From positions 62,001 to 126,000 of the forward strand of contig CALVJY010000002.1 in NCBI GenBank assembly GCA_944332455.1: a stretch of DNA of 64,000 nt, written 5' to 3'. Positions 40,163 to 49,253 of the stretch are shown in pieces. This stretch comes from an uncultured Clostridia bacterium (GTDB taxonomy: Bacteria; Bacillota; Clostridia; Christensenellales; HGM11417). The position numbers and the translations under genes were made by a program. Within the stretch, counting starts at the first letter, position 1, and each line of letters begins with the position of its first letter. The notes under the pieces were generated by a model, which was not told where the DNA came from, did no database searches, and saw nothing but the letters and a program-made list of their open reading frames with translations.

Positions 40163-40231
40163 CTTCGGTCTGAAACCATAAAAACCAGTGGCTTTTTTTG
40201 GCGGCACCGGGTCAGGTCTGCTTAAATCCGG

Positions 40232-42778
40232 TCATGTCTGCTTGAACACGGTCGCGGGACCCTCTTCCGCCTGCGTGATCCGCCAGGTCCCGGGGCCCAG
40301 GATCCCGCCCTCGAAGGGCTTTCCGTTCAGCAGACCGCGGACATTGGCCAAGGCGGAGGCCGTGGGCGGAATGGTGACGGTCAGCGTGACCGAACCGTCC
40401 GCTTCCCGCTGCCAGGAGGAGCAGACCTTTCCCCGAAGCGTCTCGAAGGAGGCCCGCACAAAGGACAGCGACTGAGGGAATCGGGGGTCGAGGATCAGCC
40501 GATCGCAGGCGACGGCCTCGTCCTGCACCCCGATCCCGGCCAGATAGCGGTAGAACCAGGCGTCATAGCTGCCGAACATAGGGTGATCGAAGGAGTGCAT
40601 TTCATTCTGCATCTCGGCCTCCCAGCGCTCCCAGACGGTGGTGGCGCCGTTGGCGATCATATAGCCCCAGCCGGGATACTCGGGATTGCGCAAAATGGCG
40701 AGCACCTCGTCGGCGTAGCCGTAGTCGGCCAGCACATAAAACAGGTGGCGGTAGCCCACATTGCCGCAGGTAGAGTGATGCCCCCTTTGGACGGCGTCTG
40801 CCGCGATCTTGGCGGCCACCTCCGCCGCCTCTCCGGGCGGACAGAGCCCCAGCGAGAGGGCCAGGCTGTTTTCGGCCTGGGTGCCCCCGGCATAGGTGTG
40901 GCTTTCGGCATGATAATAGGCCCGGTTGAGCGCCTTTTTGGCCTGCTCCGTCAGATCGGCGTAACGGGCGGCCTCCTCCTGTCTGCCCGCAATCCCGGCC
41001 AGCTCGGACAGCAGACGGAGCTGCCAGAACAGGTAGACCGAGGAGACATAGAGCGGATCGGTGGCCACATCGGCAAAGCAGGCCGGCGGCACCCAGTCCC
41101 CGTAGTAGGAATAGTCCATGATGAAATCCTTGCTGCGGGTCAGCAGGAAGTCCACCCACTTTTTCAGCCCCTCGAACTCCCGTTCGGCGACCGAGGCGTC
41201 CCCATAGAGACGGTGAGCCATCCGCGGCATGAGCAGATAGGCCGCCGAGACCGGATCGGCCGGACGGCCGCCCGTAAAGTAGGGCGCGGTGTCGGCTATG
41301 CCGCCCTGCTCGTCCATGGTGTCGGTGATATCCCGGACAAACTTGGGAAAGAAACACTCCATGCCGAAGTTGCACACCGTCTGATACAGCCGGGCGGAAA
41401 GGTCGTTGAGCCAGCCGAAGCGCTCGTCCCGCTGGGGGCAGTCGGTCAGAACGGAGTGGATGTTGTTGGTCTCGGTAAAGACGGCATTGCGGTGGAGCTG
41501 ATTTAAGACCTCGTCCGAACACTCGAAAGATCCGGCCGGGCGCACCTCGGTGTGGACGTATTCGGCAGTCAGAGACAGCAGTTCGGCCCGCCCCTCGATC
41601 TCGGCCTGGACATAACGGAAGCCGTGATAGGTGAAGCGGGGGGCCCATTCCTCCTCTTCCCCGCCCTTCAGGACGTAGGTATCGGCGCAGCGGGCGCTCC
41701 GCAGATTCAGCTGATTGACCGAACCGTCGGGCTTCAGGCCCTCGGCATAGCGCAGGGTGATCCGGGCGCCCCGTTCCCCTTTGACCCGGATCCTGGCCCA
41801 GCCGGCCAGATTCTGGCCCACGTCGATCACGATCGAGCCGTCGGCGAGGGGCTTTCTGGCGATCTCCGGGAATTGACCCAGCACCCGGATCTCGTTGGTC
41901 TGCGCCTCCGGCGCCCCGCCCGGGGCCTCCACGAGCAGCGGATACATCCAGCCGTTGGCCCAGGTGGGCTCGAAGTCCGGCGCGGACCAGTTCAGGGGGA
42001 ATTTCTCCTCCACCCGGGCATCGTAGACCTCCCCCCCGTAGATGCTGTTTTCCAGGGTGGGACTTCCTCCCACCCACCAGCCCCAGCCGTTGGCGGTGTG
42101 ATCTTCGTAACAGCTTCCGTCCTCAAAATCGATGTAGATCTGCACGAGCAGCTTCCGGGCGCCCAGCCAGCCATAGCCCACTTCGGCGCCGAAGACGTTG
42201 TCGCCCTGCTTCAGCCCGATCAGATCGTAAGTGCAGTACAGCACCCGCTTGTCGTAGGCGGTGACGCCGGGATTCAGACGGGCCTCGCCCAGCTTTTGGC
42301 CGTTGAGAAAGCACTCGTGATAGCCCAGCCCGCACACATAGGCGCGGGCCCTCCTGACCGGCTTCTCCACCTGAAAGCGCTTGCGCACCAGCAGGGTCCC
42401 CCCCTGGAAATTGACGGGGACCGAGACCCACTTTCCCTTCCAGTCCGATTGCTTCAGCAGGCCGATCTCGAAGGAGCCGACCGGGCTTTGGAAGACCCCC
42501 TTTTCGCAGACGGTCTCTGCCCGGACAAAGCCGACGGCCCTCGAGGACAGCGGCTTTCCGGCATAGGTCACCCCGAAACAGGTCTCCCCCGGCACTTCGC
42601 CCGAGTCCCAAAGGTCAAAGTCGCCGGCCTCCGCCCCTTCCCGGGAGGAGGCCACTCCCACCCGGTAGGAGAGCTGCCGGCCGGGATCGGCGGGATAGCG
42701 CCAGCAAAAGCGGGGCGCGGCGGTTTGCAGGCCGACGGGATCGGCTCGGTATTCTGTCAATAAGATCAATTCTTTCAT
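40232..42778 (-). CDS. Alpha-L-rhamnosidase, glycoside hydrolase family 78, cytoplasmic
   Basis: 848-residue inverting exo-hydrolase removing terminal alpha-L-rhamnose. Domain order is the usual one: N-terminal Ig-like/Bac_rhamnosid_N part (residues 1-110), carbohydrate-binding-like beta domain (about 110-300; FLNGQKLGEARLNPGVTAYD), a second beta domain (TADTYVLKG region), the (alpha/alpha)6 catalytic barrel (about 410-760) and a C-terminal beta domain. The catalytic region shows DCPQRDERFGWLND with the acidic pair, DYSYYGDW, and GATTVWERWEAEMQ ... FDHPMFGS. No signal peptide is present, so it works on imported oligosaccharides. It is the last gene of the operon. Its start (ATG at 42778) has no clear Shine-Dalgarno site and a hairpin precedes it, suggesting lower expression than the upstream surface protein. 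Confidence 0.95.
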   Translation of the reverse strand: MKELILLTEYRADPVGLQTAAPRFCWRYPADPGRQLSYRVGVASSREGAEAGDFDLWDSGEVPGETCFGVTYAGKPLSSRAVGFVRAETVCEKGVFQSPVGSFEIGLLKQSDWKGKWVSVPVNFQGGTLLVRKRFQVEKPVRRARAYVCGLGYHECFLNGQKLGEARLNPGVTAYDKRVLYCTYDLIGLKQGDNVFGAEVGYGWLGARKLLVQIYIDFEDGSCYEDHTANGWGWWVGGSPTLENSIYGGEVYDARVEEKFPLNWSAPDFEPTWANGWMYPLLVEAPGGAPEAQTNEIRVLGQFPEIARKPLADGSIVIDVGQNLAGWARIRVKGERGARITLRYAEGLKPDGSVNQLNLRSARCADTYVLKGGEEEEWAPRFTYHGFRYVQAEIEGRAELLSLTAEYVHTEVRPAGSFECSDEVLNQLHRNAVFTETNNIHSVLTDCPQRDERFGWLNDLSARLYQTVCNFGMECFFPKFVRDITDTMDEQGGIADTAPYFTGGRPADPVSAAYLLMPRMAHRLYGDASVAEREFEGLKKWVDFLLTRSKDFIMDYSYYGDWVPPACFADVATDPLYVSSVYLFWQLRLLSELAGIAGRQEEAARYADLTEQAKKALNRAYYHAESHTYAGGTQAENSLALSLGLCPPGEAAEVAAKIAADAVQRGHHSTCGNVGYRHLFYVLADYGYADEVLAILRNPEYPGWGYMIANGATTVWERWEAEMQNEMHSFDHPMFGSYDAWFYRYLAGIGVQDEAVACDRLILDPRFPQSLSFVRASFETLRGKVCSSWQREADGSVTLTVTIPPTASALANVRGLLNGKPFEGGILGPGTWRITQAEEGPATVFKQT

Positions 42779-42791
42779 ATCATTTCGTTAA

Positions 42792-42820
42792 AGAGCGCGG
42801 CGCGAAAGGCGCCGCGCTCT
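42792..42820 (-). terminator. GC-rich hairpin between surface protein and rhamnosidase genes
   Basis: Perfect 12-bp stem AGAGCGCGGCGC/GCGCCGCGCTCT with a 5-nt loop, followed on the minus strand by only TTT. It may act as partial terminator or as an mRNA 3'-end stabiliser inside the operon. Confidence 0.7.
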
Positions 42821-42870
42821 CTCCTTGTTTGATGAGATTACGCCTGTTCCGTCAGGATCTTGCGGTCTTT

Positions 42871-45800
42871 TCAGGCTTTCCGTTTGGCGATCAGCAGCAC
42901 GCCGCCCAGCAGGACCAGGACGCCAAGTCCAAAGACCGCGCCGGAAGCCGAGCCGCCGCAGCCGCCCTGGCAGCCGCCGCCCTTCACCGTGACCAGCACC
43001 GTGCCGGACAGCGTCTCGCCGTCCACCGTCACCCGGATGGTCACAGTCTGGGCCTCGCCGGTGATCTCGGTGTTCAGGCCGATGATCTGCGCGTCGGTCA
43101 GGTCCACGCTTTCGCCCGCTTTGCCGCTGGCCCATACCGTCACGGCGGTCAGCTCGGCCAGCAGGTCGTCCTCGGCGCCGATGGTGATCTCCTCAGGGGT
43201 GATGGCGATGCCGGTCCTGGCGTCCTGCACCGTGACTTCAATGGTCTTTTCGAACTTCCCGGCCGTGCCGCCGTCCAGGGTGACCGTGATGGTGGCCGTT
43301 CCCAGTCCCACCGCGTCCAGCACGCCGCGGTCGGTCACTCTGACCACGGACTCGTCGCTGGAAACATAGCTGAAGGTACCGGTGGTGGCGTTGGAAGGCT
43401 CACGGGTGACGCCGGCGTCCTGACGGGCCCCGAAGTTCATGGTGATGCTCTCGTTGGCCACGGCCATGCCGGTGTACTCCTTAAAGAAGCCCCAGACGTT
43501 GCCGTCAAAGCGGTAGATCATGTCCTCATTGACGACGGTCTCCACGATGTACATGCCGGTGCCGGGCGCCAGGGCGTTCTGATCCTCGGCGGTGGGAGCC
43601 AACTCGCCCGTCCAACGATACAGCTTCAGACCGGCCTTCAGGGTGATGGTGTCGCCCGCCTGGTAGTAGGGAGCCTTGTTGAAGTATTCCAGGAAGAGTT
43701 CCTTGTCGTTGGGCCCGATTTCCTTTTCCTCCCCATCCACCGTGATCGTGATCTTCTCGTTCAGGAAGTTCGGCATCAGGCAGAGGTTTCCGCCGGAGAG
43801 GAAGTAGTAGCCCATTTCCACCACGGTGCCGTCGGCACGGCGGTACTCGATCTTTTCCAACACGTCGGTAAAGCCGAGGTCGGGGCCGTTGGTGATGTTG
43901 CCGTTGTTCATGGAGGAGTCGGGATACTGCACGAAGGTGGCATAACTGAACCAATCCACGATGCCCAGCTCCTTGACGATGATCTCCATGGGTTCGTAGA
44001 CTGCCACCGGAATGGTGGTATCGTAAACCTCCCCGTTCAAGGTAATGGTGGCGGGCAGGGTGTACTCGCCCACCTCGTTGGTGTTCAGGTCGTCGGCGAT
44101 GACGCTCAGGTTGTCGCCCACGGTCAGGGGGACGGCGGGACCGGTCAGATCCTCTCCCTCGTAGACGGCAGTGACCGTCCAGTCGGTGGGATAGGCGATG
44201 GTCTGTCCCTTCTGCACCCACACGGTGTAGATGGTGGTCTCCACGTGATCGACGGCCACGGCCTCGATGACTTCAAAGGTGACGGAGTCCTCCAGCTTGC
44301 CGTTGACCACGGCTTTGATGGTGGCTGTGCCGGGAGCCAGGAAGGTGACCTGCCCGTTCTCGTCCACTTCGGCAATGTCCGGCGTTTCGCTGGTGAAGAC
44401 CGGGGTAGCATAGGTGCCCGCGCTCAGCGTCCAGGTCAGCTGATAGGCCGTCTCGGCGGGGAAAGAGGTGCTCTCGTCCGGCTCCGTCAGCTCGAAGCTG
44501 GTAGGATCGCCGACATACGGAGCCATGGGCACCGCAGCGCCGGTGGACAGCGCGGAGACCACGAACGAGACATCCTCTTTCAGCATCTCGTCGGCATTGA
44601 TGCGCAGTCCGGCCTTAAAGGTGACGCGGTCGCCCACGCGGACTTTGTCGATCAGGTCATCAATCGAGTTCCCGACCCGGAAGATCATATTGCCTCCGCC
44701 GACACAGATAAAGTCAGCGATGGGCTGCGGGTTGCCGAAGGTGTCCACGTATTCGATATAATCTGTTCCGGTGACCGCAGGAGCATAAGTTCCCAATCCG
44801 ACCGTAGAAGCACCGAAGTCCACCTGGAAAGCCTGGCCGCCCTGCTCCATGGCCCAATTGTAGCAATGGTAGGCGTTGACGATGGTCAGGGTCTTGCACT
44901 CCTCCTCAGGAGGCAGTTCAGGGCCCGCCCCCTCCAATTCAAAGGCCGTGCCGTTGTAGACAAAGACGTATTCCTGTTCTGTGCGCTCGTTAAAGAGGAA
45001 CCCGCAGCCCTCGGCAATGATGATCTTGTCGCCGTTCTGCGGGGCGCCGATCCGGGCAGCGGGATCGACCGAGGTGTTGTTGACGAACACGCCCAGGTTT
45101 GTGCCCATGGTGTAGATGTTGGTGACTTCGGTGGTCACGCCCTCCCGCTCATAGGTGATCTTCCCCAGAGCAAAAGCGTTATTCCGACCGGTTGCATTGT
45201 ACTCGTTGGGGTTTTTGGTGGTGCCGGCAAAATTGACGAGGTAAGCGTCAAAGCCTCCGTTGGCAGGAGAATAGTTGACTTGCGTGGGGACGATTTCCTC
45301 ATATTCGTCCAGGATCAGGTTGAAGCGGGTTCCGTCATACTCGAAGACATACTCCTGACGGGTGCGCTCGTCATCCATGAAGCCGCAGCCGGAGGCAATG
45401 GTGACCCGGTCGCCCTCCACGGCTTCGGTGATATTGTTGCCGCCCACAGGCCGTACATAACAGCCCAGTCTTGTCCCGAAACTGCGAATATGCCAGACTT
45501 CCATTTGCGTGCCATCCAGCCGGGTGTAGCTGATCTTGCCAAACGCGTTCAGGTTGTTGTCCATGACCGTCTCCGCATTGGCCGTCGTGCTTCCGAAGTC
45601 CACCATCAGGCAGCCCCAGTCGCTCGAATCCGAGAGGTAGACCTGTTCGGGATACAGGGTCTTGAACTCATCCTCGATCAGCTTGTAGCTGACGCCGTCG
45701 TACTCGTAGACGTACTCCTTGCTGGTCGCCTCGTTGTCCAAAAATCCGCAGCCCGCGGCGATGATGACCCGATCGCCCTTCACGGGGCCCGTGATATTGT

Positions 45801-46113
45801 TGCCGCCCACAGGCCGTACATAACAGCCCAGTCTTGTCCCGAAACTGCGAATATGCCAGACTTCCATTTGCGTGCCATCCAGCCGGGTGTAGCTGATCTT
45901 GCCAAACGCGTTCAGGTTGTTTTCCATGACCGTCTCCGCATTGGCCGTCGTGCTTCCGAAGTCCACCATCAGGCAGCCCCAGTCACTCGAATCCGTGAAA
46001 TAGACCGAATCCGGAATCAATTCCGTCGTCGACCCGTCCTGCGCAACGGCGATGGCCGTACACGCGCAGAACACGCAGGCCACCGACAGCAGGAAAGCGA
46101 ACAGTTTTTTCAT
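42871..46113 (-). CDS. Modular surface protein with 121-residue repeats, BIG2 domains and Cys-containing C-terminal anchor
   Basis: 1080-residue exported protein. Signal peptide residues 1-25 (ending AVA). Two nearly identical 121-residue modules follow (about 33-153 and 154-274): DSSDWGCLMVDFGSTTANAE, the Gly/Asn turn PVGGNNIT, a G-D-R-V-x-I-A-x-GCGF core and a closing EYVYEYDG. Diverged copies lie near 278-400 (NGDKIIIAEGCGFLFNERTE), 415-520 (GDRVTFKAGLRI) and 750-900 (GDTITLKAGLKLYRW). BIG2-like Ig domains sit between (VFTSETPDIAEVDENGQVTF ... PGTATIKA) and near residues 890-970. The C-terminus is GGCQGGCGG, a hydrophobic helix and KRKA, resembling a Cys-type sorting tail rather than LPxTG. 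Placement in the glycan operon suggests a glycan-binding or glycan-presenting surface protein; that is inference. Confidence 0.88.
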   Translation of the reverse strand: MKKLFAFLLSVACVFCACTAIAVAQDGSTTELIPDSVYFTDSSDWGCLMVDFGSTTANAETVMENNLNAFGKISYTRLDGTQMEVWHIRSFGTRLGCYVRPVGGNNITGPVKGDRVIIAAGCGFLDNEATSKEYVYEYDGVSYKLIEDEFKTLYPEQVYLSDSSDWGCLMVDFGSTTANAETVMDNNLNAFGKISYTRLDGTQMEVWHIRSFGTRLGCYVRPVGGNNITEAVEGDRVTIASGCGFMDDERTRQEYVFEYDGTRFNLILDEYEEIVPTQVNYSPANGGFDAYLVNFAGTTKNPNEYNATGRNNAFALGKITYEREGVTTEVTNIYTMGTNLGVFVNNTSVDPAARIGAPQNGDKIIIAEGCGFLFNERTEQEYVFVYNGTAFELEGAGPELPPEEECKTLTIVNAYHCYNWAMEQGGQAFQVDFGASTVGLGTYAPAVTGTDYIEYVDTFGNPQPIADFICVGGGNMIFRVGNSIDDLIDKVRVGDRVTFKAGLRINADEMLKEDVSFVVSALSTGAAVPMAPYVGDPTSFELTEPDESTSFPAETAYQLTWTLSAGTYATPVFTSETPDIAEVDENGQVTFLAPGTATIKAVVNGKLEDSVTFEVIEAVAVDHVETTIYTVWVQKGQTIAYPTDWTVTAVYEGEDLTGPAVPLTVGDNLSVIADDLNTNEVGEYTLPATITLNGEVYDTTIPVAVYEPMEIIVKELGIVDWFSYATFVQYPDSSMNNGNITNGPDLGFTDVLEKIEYRRADGTVVEMGYYFLSGGNLCLMPNFLNEKITITVDGEEKEIGPNDKELFLEYFNKAPYYQAGDTITLKAGLKLYRWTGELAPTAEDQNALAPGTGMYIVETVVNEDMIYRFDGNVWGFFKEYTGMAVANESITMNFGARQDAGVTREPSNATTGTFSYVSSDESVVRVTDRGVLDAVGLGTATITVTLDGGTAGKFEKTIEVTVQDARTGIAITPEEITIGAEDDLLAELTAVTVWASGKAGESVDLTDAQIIGLNTEITGEAQTVTIRVTVDGETLSGTVLVTVKGGGCQGGCGGSASGAVFGLGVLVLLGGVLLIAKRKA
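45428..45996. repeat. Recent in-frame duplication inside the surface-protein gene
   Basis: 45428-45633 and 45791-45996 are identical except for about one base in the first 180 and a few near the end. Offset is 363 bases, exactly 121 codons. The match is closer in DNA than needed to conserve the protein, indicating a recent duplication or gene conversion. Confidence 0.92.
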
Positions 46114-46164
46114 TGCATCATCTTCTCCTTTTATTTTTTTTATCTGTAACCGCGAGAAAAACGG

Positions 46165-47403
46165 TCAAGATTCGCATTTGACGATCCGGGAGCAGATTCC
46201 GCTTCCCCCATCGTCCACAGAAAAATAGTACCAGGCCGCGCCCTCGGGAATGGCCGCAGTCACCGACGTTCCGCTGACCGGGCAGCGCATGGGCGACCAG
46301 ACTGCCTGTCCTTGGGTGATGTCGTCCGAGGTGTACCACAGACGGGCCTGCACGCCCTTTTCGCCCTGGTAGGCAAACACGGGGTTTTGGGCATCGGGTT
46401 CGGCCGTCGCCCTGGAAAAAGCGGGGCCGTCCTTGACGATGCTGTCGGCGAACAGGTAGGGTTCGATGGCCGCAGCGGCGTGCACCTGGCTGTGCGGCAG
46501 GCCGTCGACCAGGATCAGCCGGGCGTTTTTGCACCGCTCGTAGGTCTTCGAGACAGCCAGCGCCGAACAGGCCGCGTCCACATTGGAGGCATAGAACAGG
46601 ATGGGCGTGTTGACCTTGGCCAGCCCCTCGTCGTCGTCCCAGACCAGGGCCTCGGGATGGGCGGCGTAGTAGGAAGCCAGGTTTCCTCCGCTTCCCGCGA
46701 TGTTCAGCGAGCAGTAGATGGGCACGGAGAAGGCATACCGGTCGTCATAGCCGGTGACGATGGAGGCGATCACGCCGCCCCAGGACACCCCGCACACCCC
46801 GATCCGCTGGGGATCGGCCTCGGGCAGCCCGTGCAGCAGGCTGTTGCCCAGCGTGGCCGTGGAGACGGCATAGTACATCCAGGTCTCCTCCATCGGCAGG
46901 GCGGCGTCCGCATAGTTGACATTCTGCGGGGCGGGGTATTCCGAACGGGTGTAAAGCTGGGCCGGGTAGGACGACATGGTGCCGTCCCGGGTGGGCACAT
47001 GGCCCTCGAGGTCGGGTGCCAGGGCCACATAGCCCCGCTCTACCCAGGAAGCCACCCACTCCCAATAGGCCGTACCCGCGCCGCCGTGCAACAGCAGGAC
47101 GGCGGGAGCCGGATTTTCCGCGCTTGCGCCGGCGGGGATCCCCAGGTAGGCAAAGGCCTTGGTGGGTTCTCCCTTGTAAACGGTGTCGTACCAGATCCCC
47201 CGGATCTCCTCCGTCCGTGCGTGCGAGGGCTCTTCCTCCCATGCGGGGGCCGTCCACAGGGACTGCGGCAGTGCTACGCCGTCATAGACCGGTCCGTTCG
47301 TCATTTCTCGCTCCTCCTCCGGCGTTCCGCCGCAGCCGACCAGAGTCAGCGCAGCCAATACCGCCCAAATAATCGCTAAAAACCGTTTAGTAGCCGTACG
47401 CAT
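46165..47403 (-). CDS. Alpha/beta-hydrolase lipoprotein, acetyl-esterase-like
   Basis: 412-residue lipoprotein (signal ending LVGC, Cys24) with an alpha/beta-hydrolase domain related to acetyl xylan esterases/dienelactone hydrolases. Seen: oxyanion-hole segment VLLLHGGAGTAYWEW, nucleophile elbow GVCGVSWGGVIAS with the catalytic Ser, an acid-containing strand PILFYASNVDAACSA and a His in DGLPHSQVHAA. After the hydrolase domain, about 80 residues form a beta domain (VQARLWYTSDDITQGQAVW). Such enzymes remove acetyl or other ester groups from polysaccharides; substrate not proven. The ATG lies 17 bases inside the 3' end of the preceding gene, with GGGAGG seven bases upstream, so translation is coupled. 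Confidence 0.88.
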   Translation of the reverse strand: MRTATKRFLAIIWAVLAALTLVGCGGTPEEEREMTNGPVYDGVALPQSLWTAPAWEEEPSHARTEEIRGIWYDTVYKGEPTKAFAYLGIPAGASAENPAPAVLLLHGGAGTAYWEWVASWVERGYVALAPDLEGHVPTRDGTMSSYPAQLYTRSEYPAPQNVNYADAALPMEETWMYYAVSTATLGNSLLHGLPEADPQRIGVCGVSWGGVIASIVTGYDDRYAFSVPIYCSLNIAGSGGNLASYYAAHPEALVWDDDEGLAKVNTPILFYASNVDAACSALAVSKTYERCKNARLILVDGLPHSQVHAAAAIEPYLFADSIVKDGPAFSRATAEPDAQNPVFAYQGEKGVQARLWYTSDDITQGQAVWSPMRCPVSGTSVTAAIPEGAAWYYFSVDDGGSGICSRIVKCES

Positions 47404-49231
47404 AGCTTAGCCTCCCGATGGGGGCGGAGTCCCCGTAGAGATAGTAGCTCATGATGTCGCCGGGATTCTTGACGTGGTCGGCGACCTTGAACTGGATGTA
47501 GCAGGCGTCCGAGGTCAGCCCCAGGGCCTCCAGGGGCACCGAGACCAGCATCACGTTGCCGTAGACCCGGTATTCGCCCTGTCCGACGCTCTCCCAGCTC
47601 CAGCCGCCCTTCGAGCGCTCCACCGAGGTGACGCCTTCGCCGGGGGTGCGGTTGATCAGATAGTTGTAGCCCGCGAAGTCGTTCCGGCCGCTGAAATCGG
47701 ATCCGGCCGAGATCAGGATGTTCATCCAGCTCTCGTCCCCGCTCTCGTAGGCGGTGATGTCGTCCGCGGTCCGGACGTAAAAGTAGAGGTTTTCGGCGTC
47801 GTGCACCACCTTGACGTCGGTGATGTCGTTGCGGGCGGAGTCATCGGTGTAGACCTCGCTGCCCACCGCGTTTTCATAGTTCCGGACCATGGCGTCCCCC
47901 GCGATGTCCCGGTAGTGTGCGTTGACGTGATCCCACTGGGTCAGCATGCTCTCGTCCGAGAAGTCCGCAGTCATGCGCTGGTAGGCGTAGTGCCGGCCCT
48001 CGGTGTACTTGAATTCCCGAAGATTGCGGATGAACTGCAGGTAGAAGTTGTCGCCGTAGGCCCCCGAATCGGGCTCGATGTCGCGGGAATACTCGGAGGT
48101 GTAGACGTCGCAGAAGCTGGCGTCCGCCTGCTTGACGGCCATCCACTCGTTCCAGCCCGTGACCAGCACGTTTTCCACCAGGCCCTCATTGTCATGCACG
48201 GTCTGCCACTCGTTCTCGAAGTTGCGGCCGGCCTGCCAGTTCTCCTCCACCGTCTTGGTGGTGTAGTCGTACCCCCGGCTGGACTCGGGATCCTGCAGGG
48301 AGAAATTGATCCCCCGGGGCGAATGCTGGGCCACCGAGACCGAGATCGCCTTGCTGCCGGTGTGGATGTGCTGGGGATAGGACCAGCTCATCCAGGGAAT
48401 GGAATCGGGATTATAGTCGCCGTTGGGCCACTGGGACTCCACAATGTCAAAGCGGCCGCGGATCTCCTCCGGGATGAAGTCGGTGGCCGACTCCCCGTAA
48501 ATTTCGGGATATTTGGTCTGATCCGAGGCAAAGTTGTTGTTCTCGGTGATGCCGGCGATCAGGGGCTTGCCGTAGGGCGCGAACCACAGATGGTCGTAGC
48601 GCTCAGTCTGGAAGAACTCGTTGTAGAGCTTGGTGACCGTGGTCCCCGAGTAGCTGTTGGTGTAGAACATCACCTTGGGGGGATCAAAGCCCTGGTTCTG
48701 CAGGTCGGTCAGGGTGTCGAACAGCACCCGACAGACCTCCGGGTAGATGGAGGCGTTGGTGGCGTCGATGCACAGATAGTCCAGTCCGGCCATGGTCAGC
48801 ATCTCCATGTGGCGCATGACCACCCAGGGATCCCGCATGTTGTAGTAGCCGAACAGCGGCTCCCCGCAGAAGTGGAATTCTCCCATCCTGGACAGTTCGC
48901 TGTCCGCCGTGGAATGAAGGGCGGCGGCCCCCTCCCGGGTGGAGAGCAGCTCGTTGATGTCGAAGACGGCCGACTGCATGTACTGGTGCTGTCCCAGCCA
49001 CAGCGAGTAGAACACCCCCACGTAGCGGGTGCCGTCCTTGGCCTCGTCCATGGGCAGGAAGCTCCGGCCCAGCGCGTCGGTGGCCGTCAGGTTCATCAGG
49101 GTGTACTGTTCGGCGGTCAGACCGCGCTCGTCTTTGACCCGGTCGCTCTCCGGCGGGGTATTCCCTCCGCCGCAGCCCGTGCCCGTCAGGGCGATGGCCC
49201 CGGCCAGGATCATCAGCAACACTTTTTTCAT
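47387..49231 (-). CDS. GH99/WbsX-like TIM-barrel lipoprotein with C-terminal CBM9/DOMON-like domain (paralogue 2)
   Basis: 614-residue lipoprotein (signal ending GTGC, Cys20). Residues about 60-420 look like a glycoside-hydrolase TIM barrel: YVGVFYSLWLGQHQYM at strand 1, PLFGYYNMRDPWVVMRHMEM, GLDYLCIDATNASIY (Asp, likely active-site strand 4), VMFYTNSYSG, and VTGWNEWMAV with the W-N-E-W element seen in GH99- and WbsX-like proteins. The last 190 residues form a beta-sandwich of CBM9/DOMON type (DVKVVHDAENLYFYVRTADDI ... WMNILISAG). It ends DSAPIGRLSYAYGY. A full-length paralogue lies just upstream. Predicted extracellular glycan-cleaving enzyme; the specific linkage cannot be told. AAGGAAGGG precedes the ATG. 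Confidence 0.85.
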   Translation of the reverse strand: MKKVLLMILAGAIALTGTGCGGGNTPPESDRVKDERGLTAEQYTLMNLTATDALGRSFLPMDEAKDGTRYVGVFYSLWLGQHQYMQSAVFDINELLSTREGAAALHSTADSELSRMGEFHFCGEPLFGYYNMRDPWVVMRHMEMLTMAGLDYLCIDATNASIYPEVCRVLFDTLTDLQNQGFDPPKVMFYTNSYSGTTVTKLYNEFFQTERYDHLWFAPYGKPLIAGITENNNFASDQTKYPEIYGESATDFIPEEIRGRFDIVESQWPNGDYNPDSIPWMSWSYPQHIHTGSKAISVSVAQHSPRGINFSLQDPESSRGYDYTTKTVEENWQAGRNFENEWQTVHDNEGLVENVLVTGWNEWMAVKQADASFCDVYTSEYSRDIEPDSGAYGDNFYLQFIRNLREFKYTEGRHYAYQRMTADFSDESMLTQWDHVNAHYRDIAGDAMVRNYENAVGSEVYTDDSARNDITDVKVVHDAENLYFYVRTADDITAYESGDESWMNILISAGSDFSGRNDFAGYNYLINRTPGEGVTSVERSKGGWSWESVGQGEYRVYGNVMLVSVPLEALGLTSDACYIQFKVADHVKNPGDIMSYYLYGDSAPIGRLSYAYGY

Positions 49232-49253
49232 ATCATTTTCCCTTCCTTTTTTC

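Noticed and set aside
42829-46149. 1106-codon plus-strand open frame opposite the modular surface protein
   Set aside because: Shadow of the minus-strand gene; the in-frame 363-base duplication makes it look repetitive on both strands, but only the minus strand has signal peptide and anchor.
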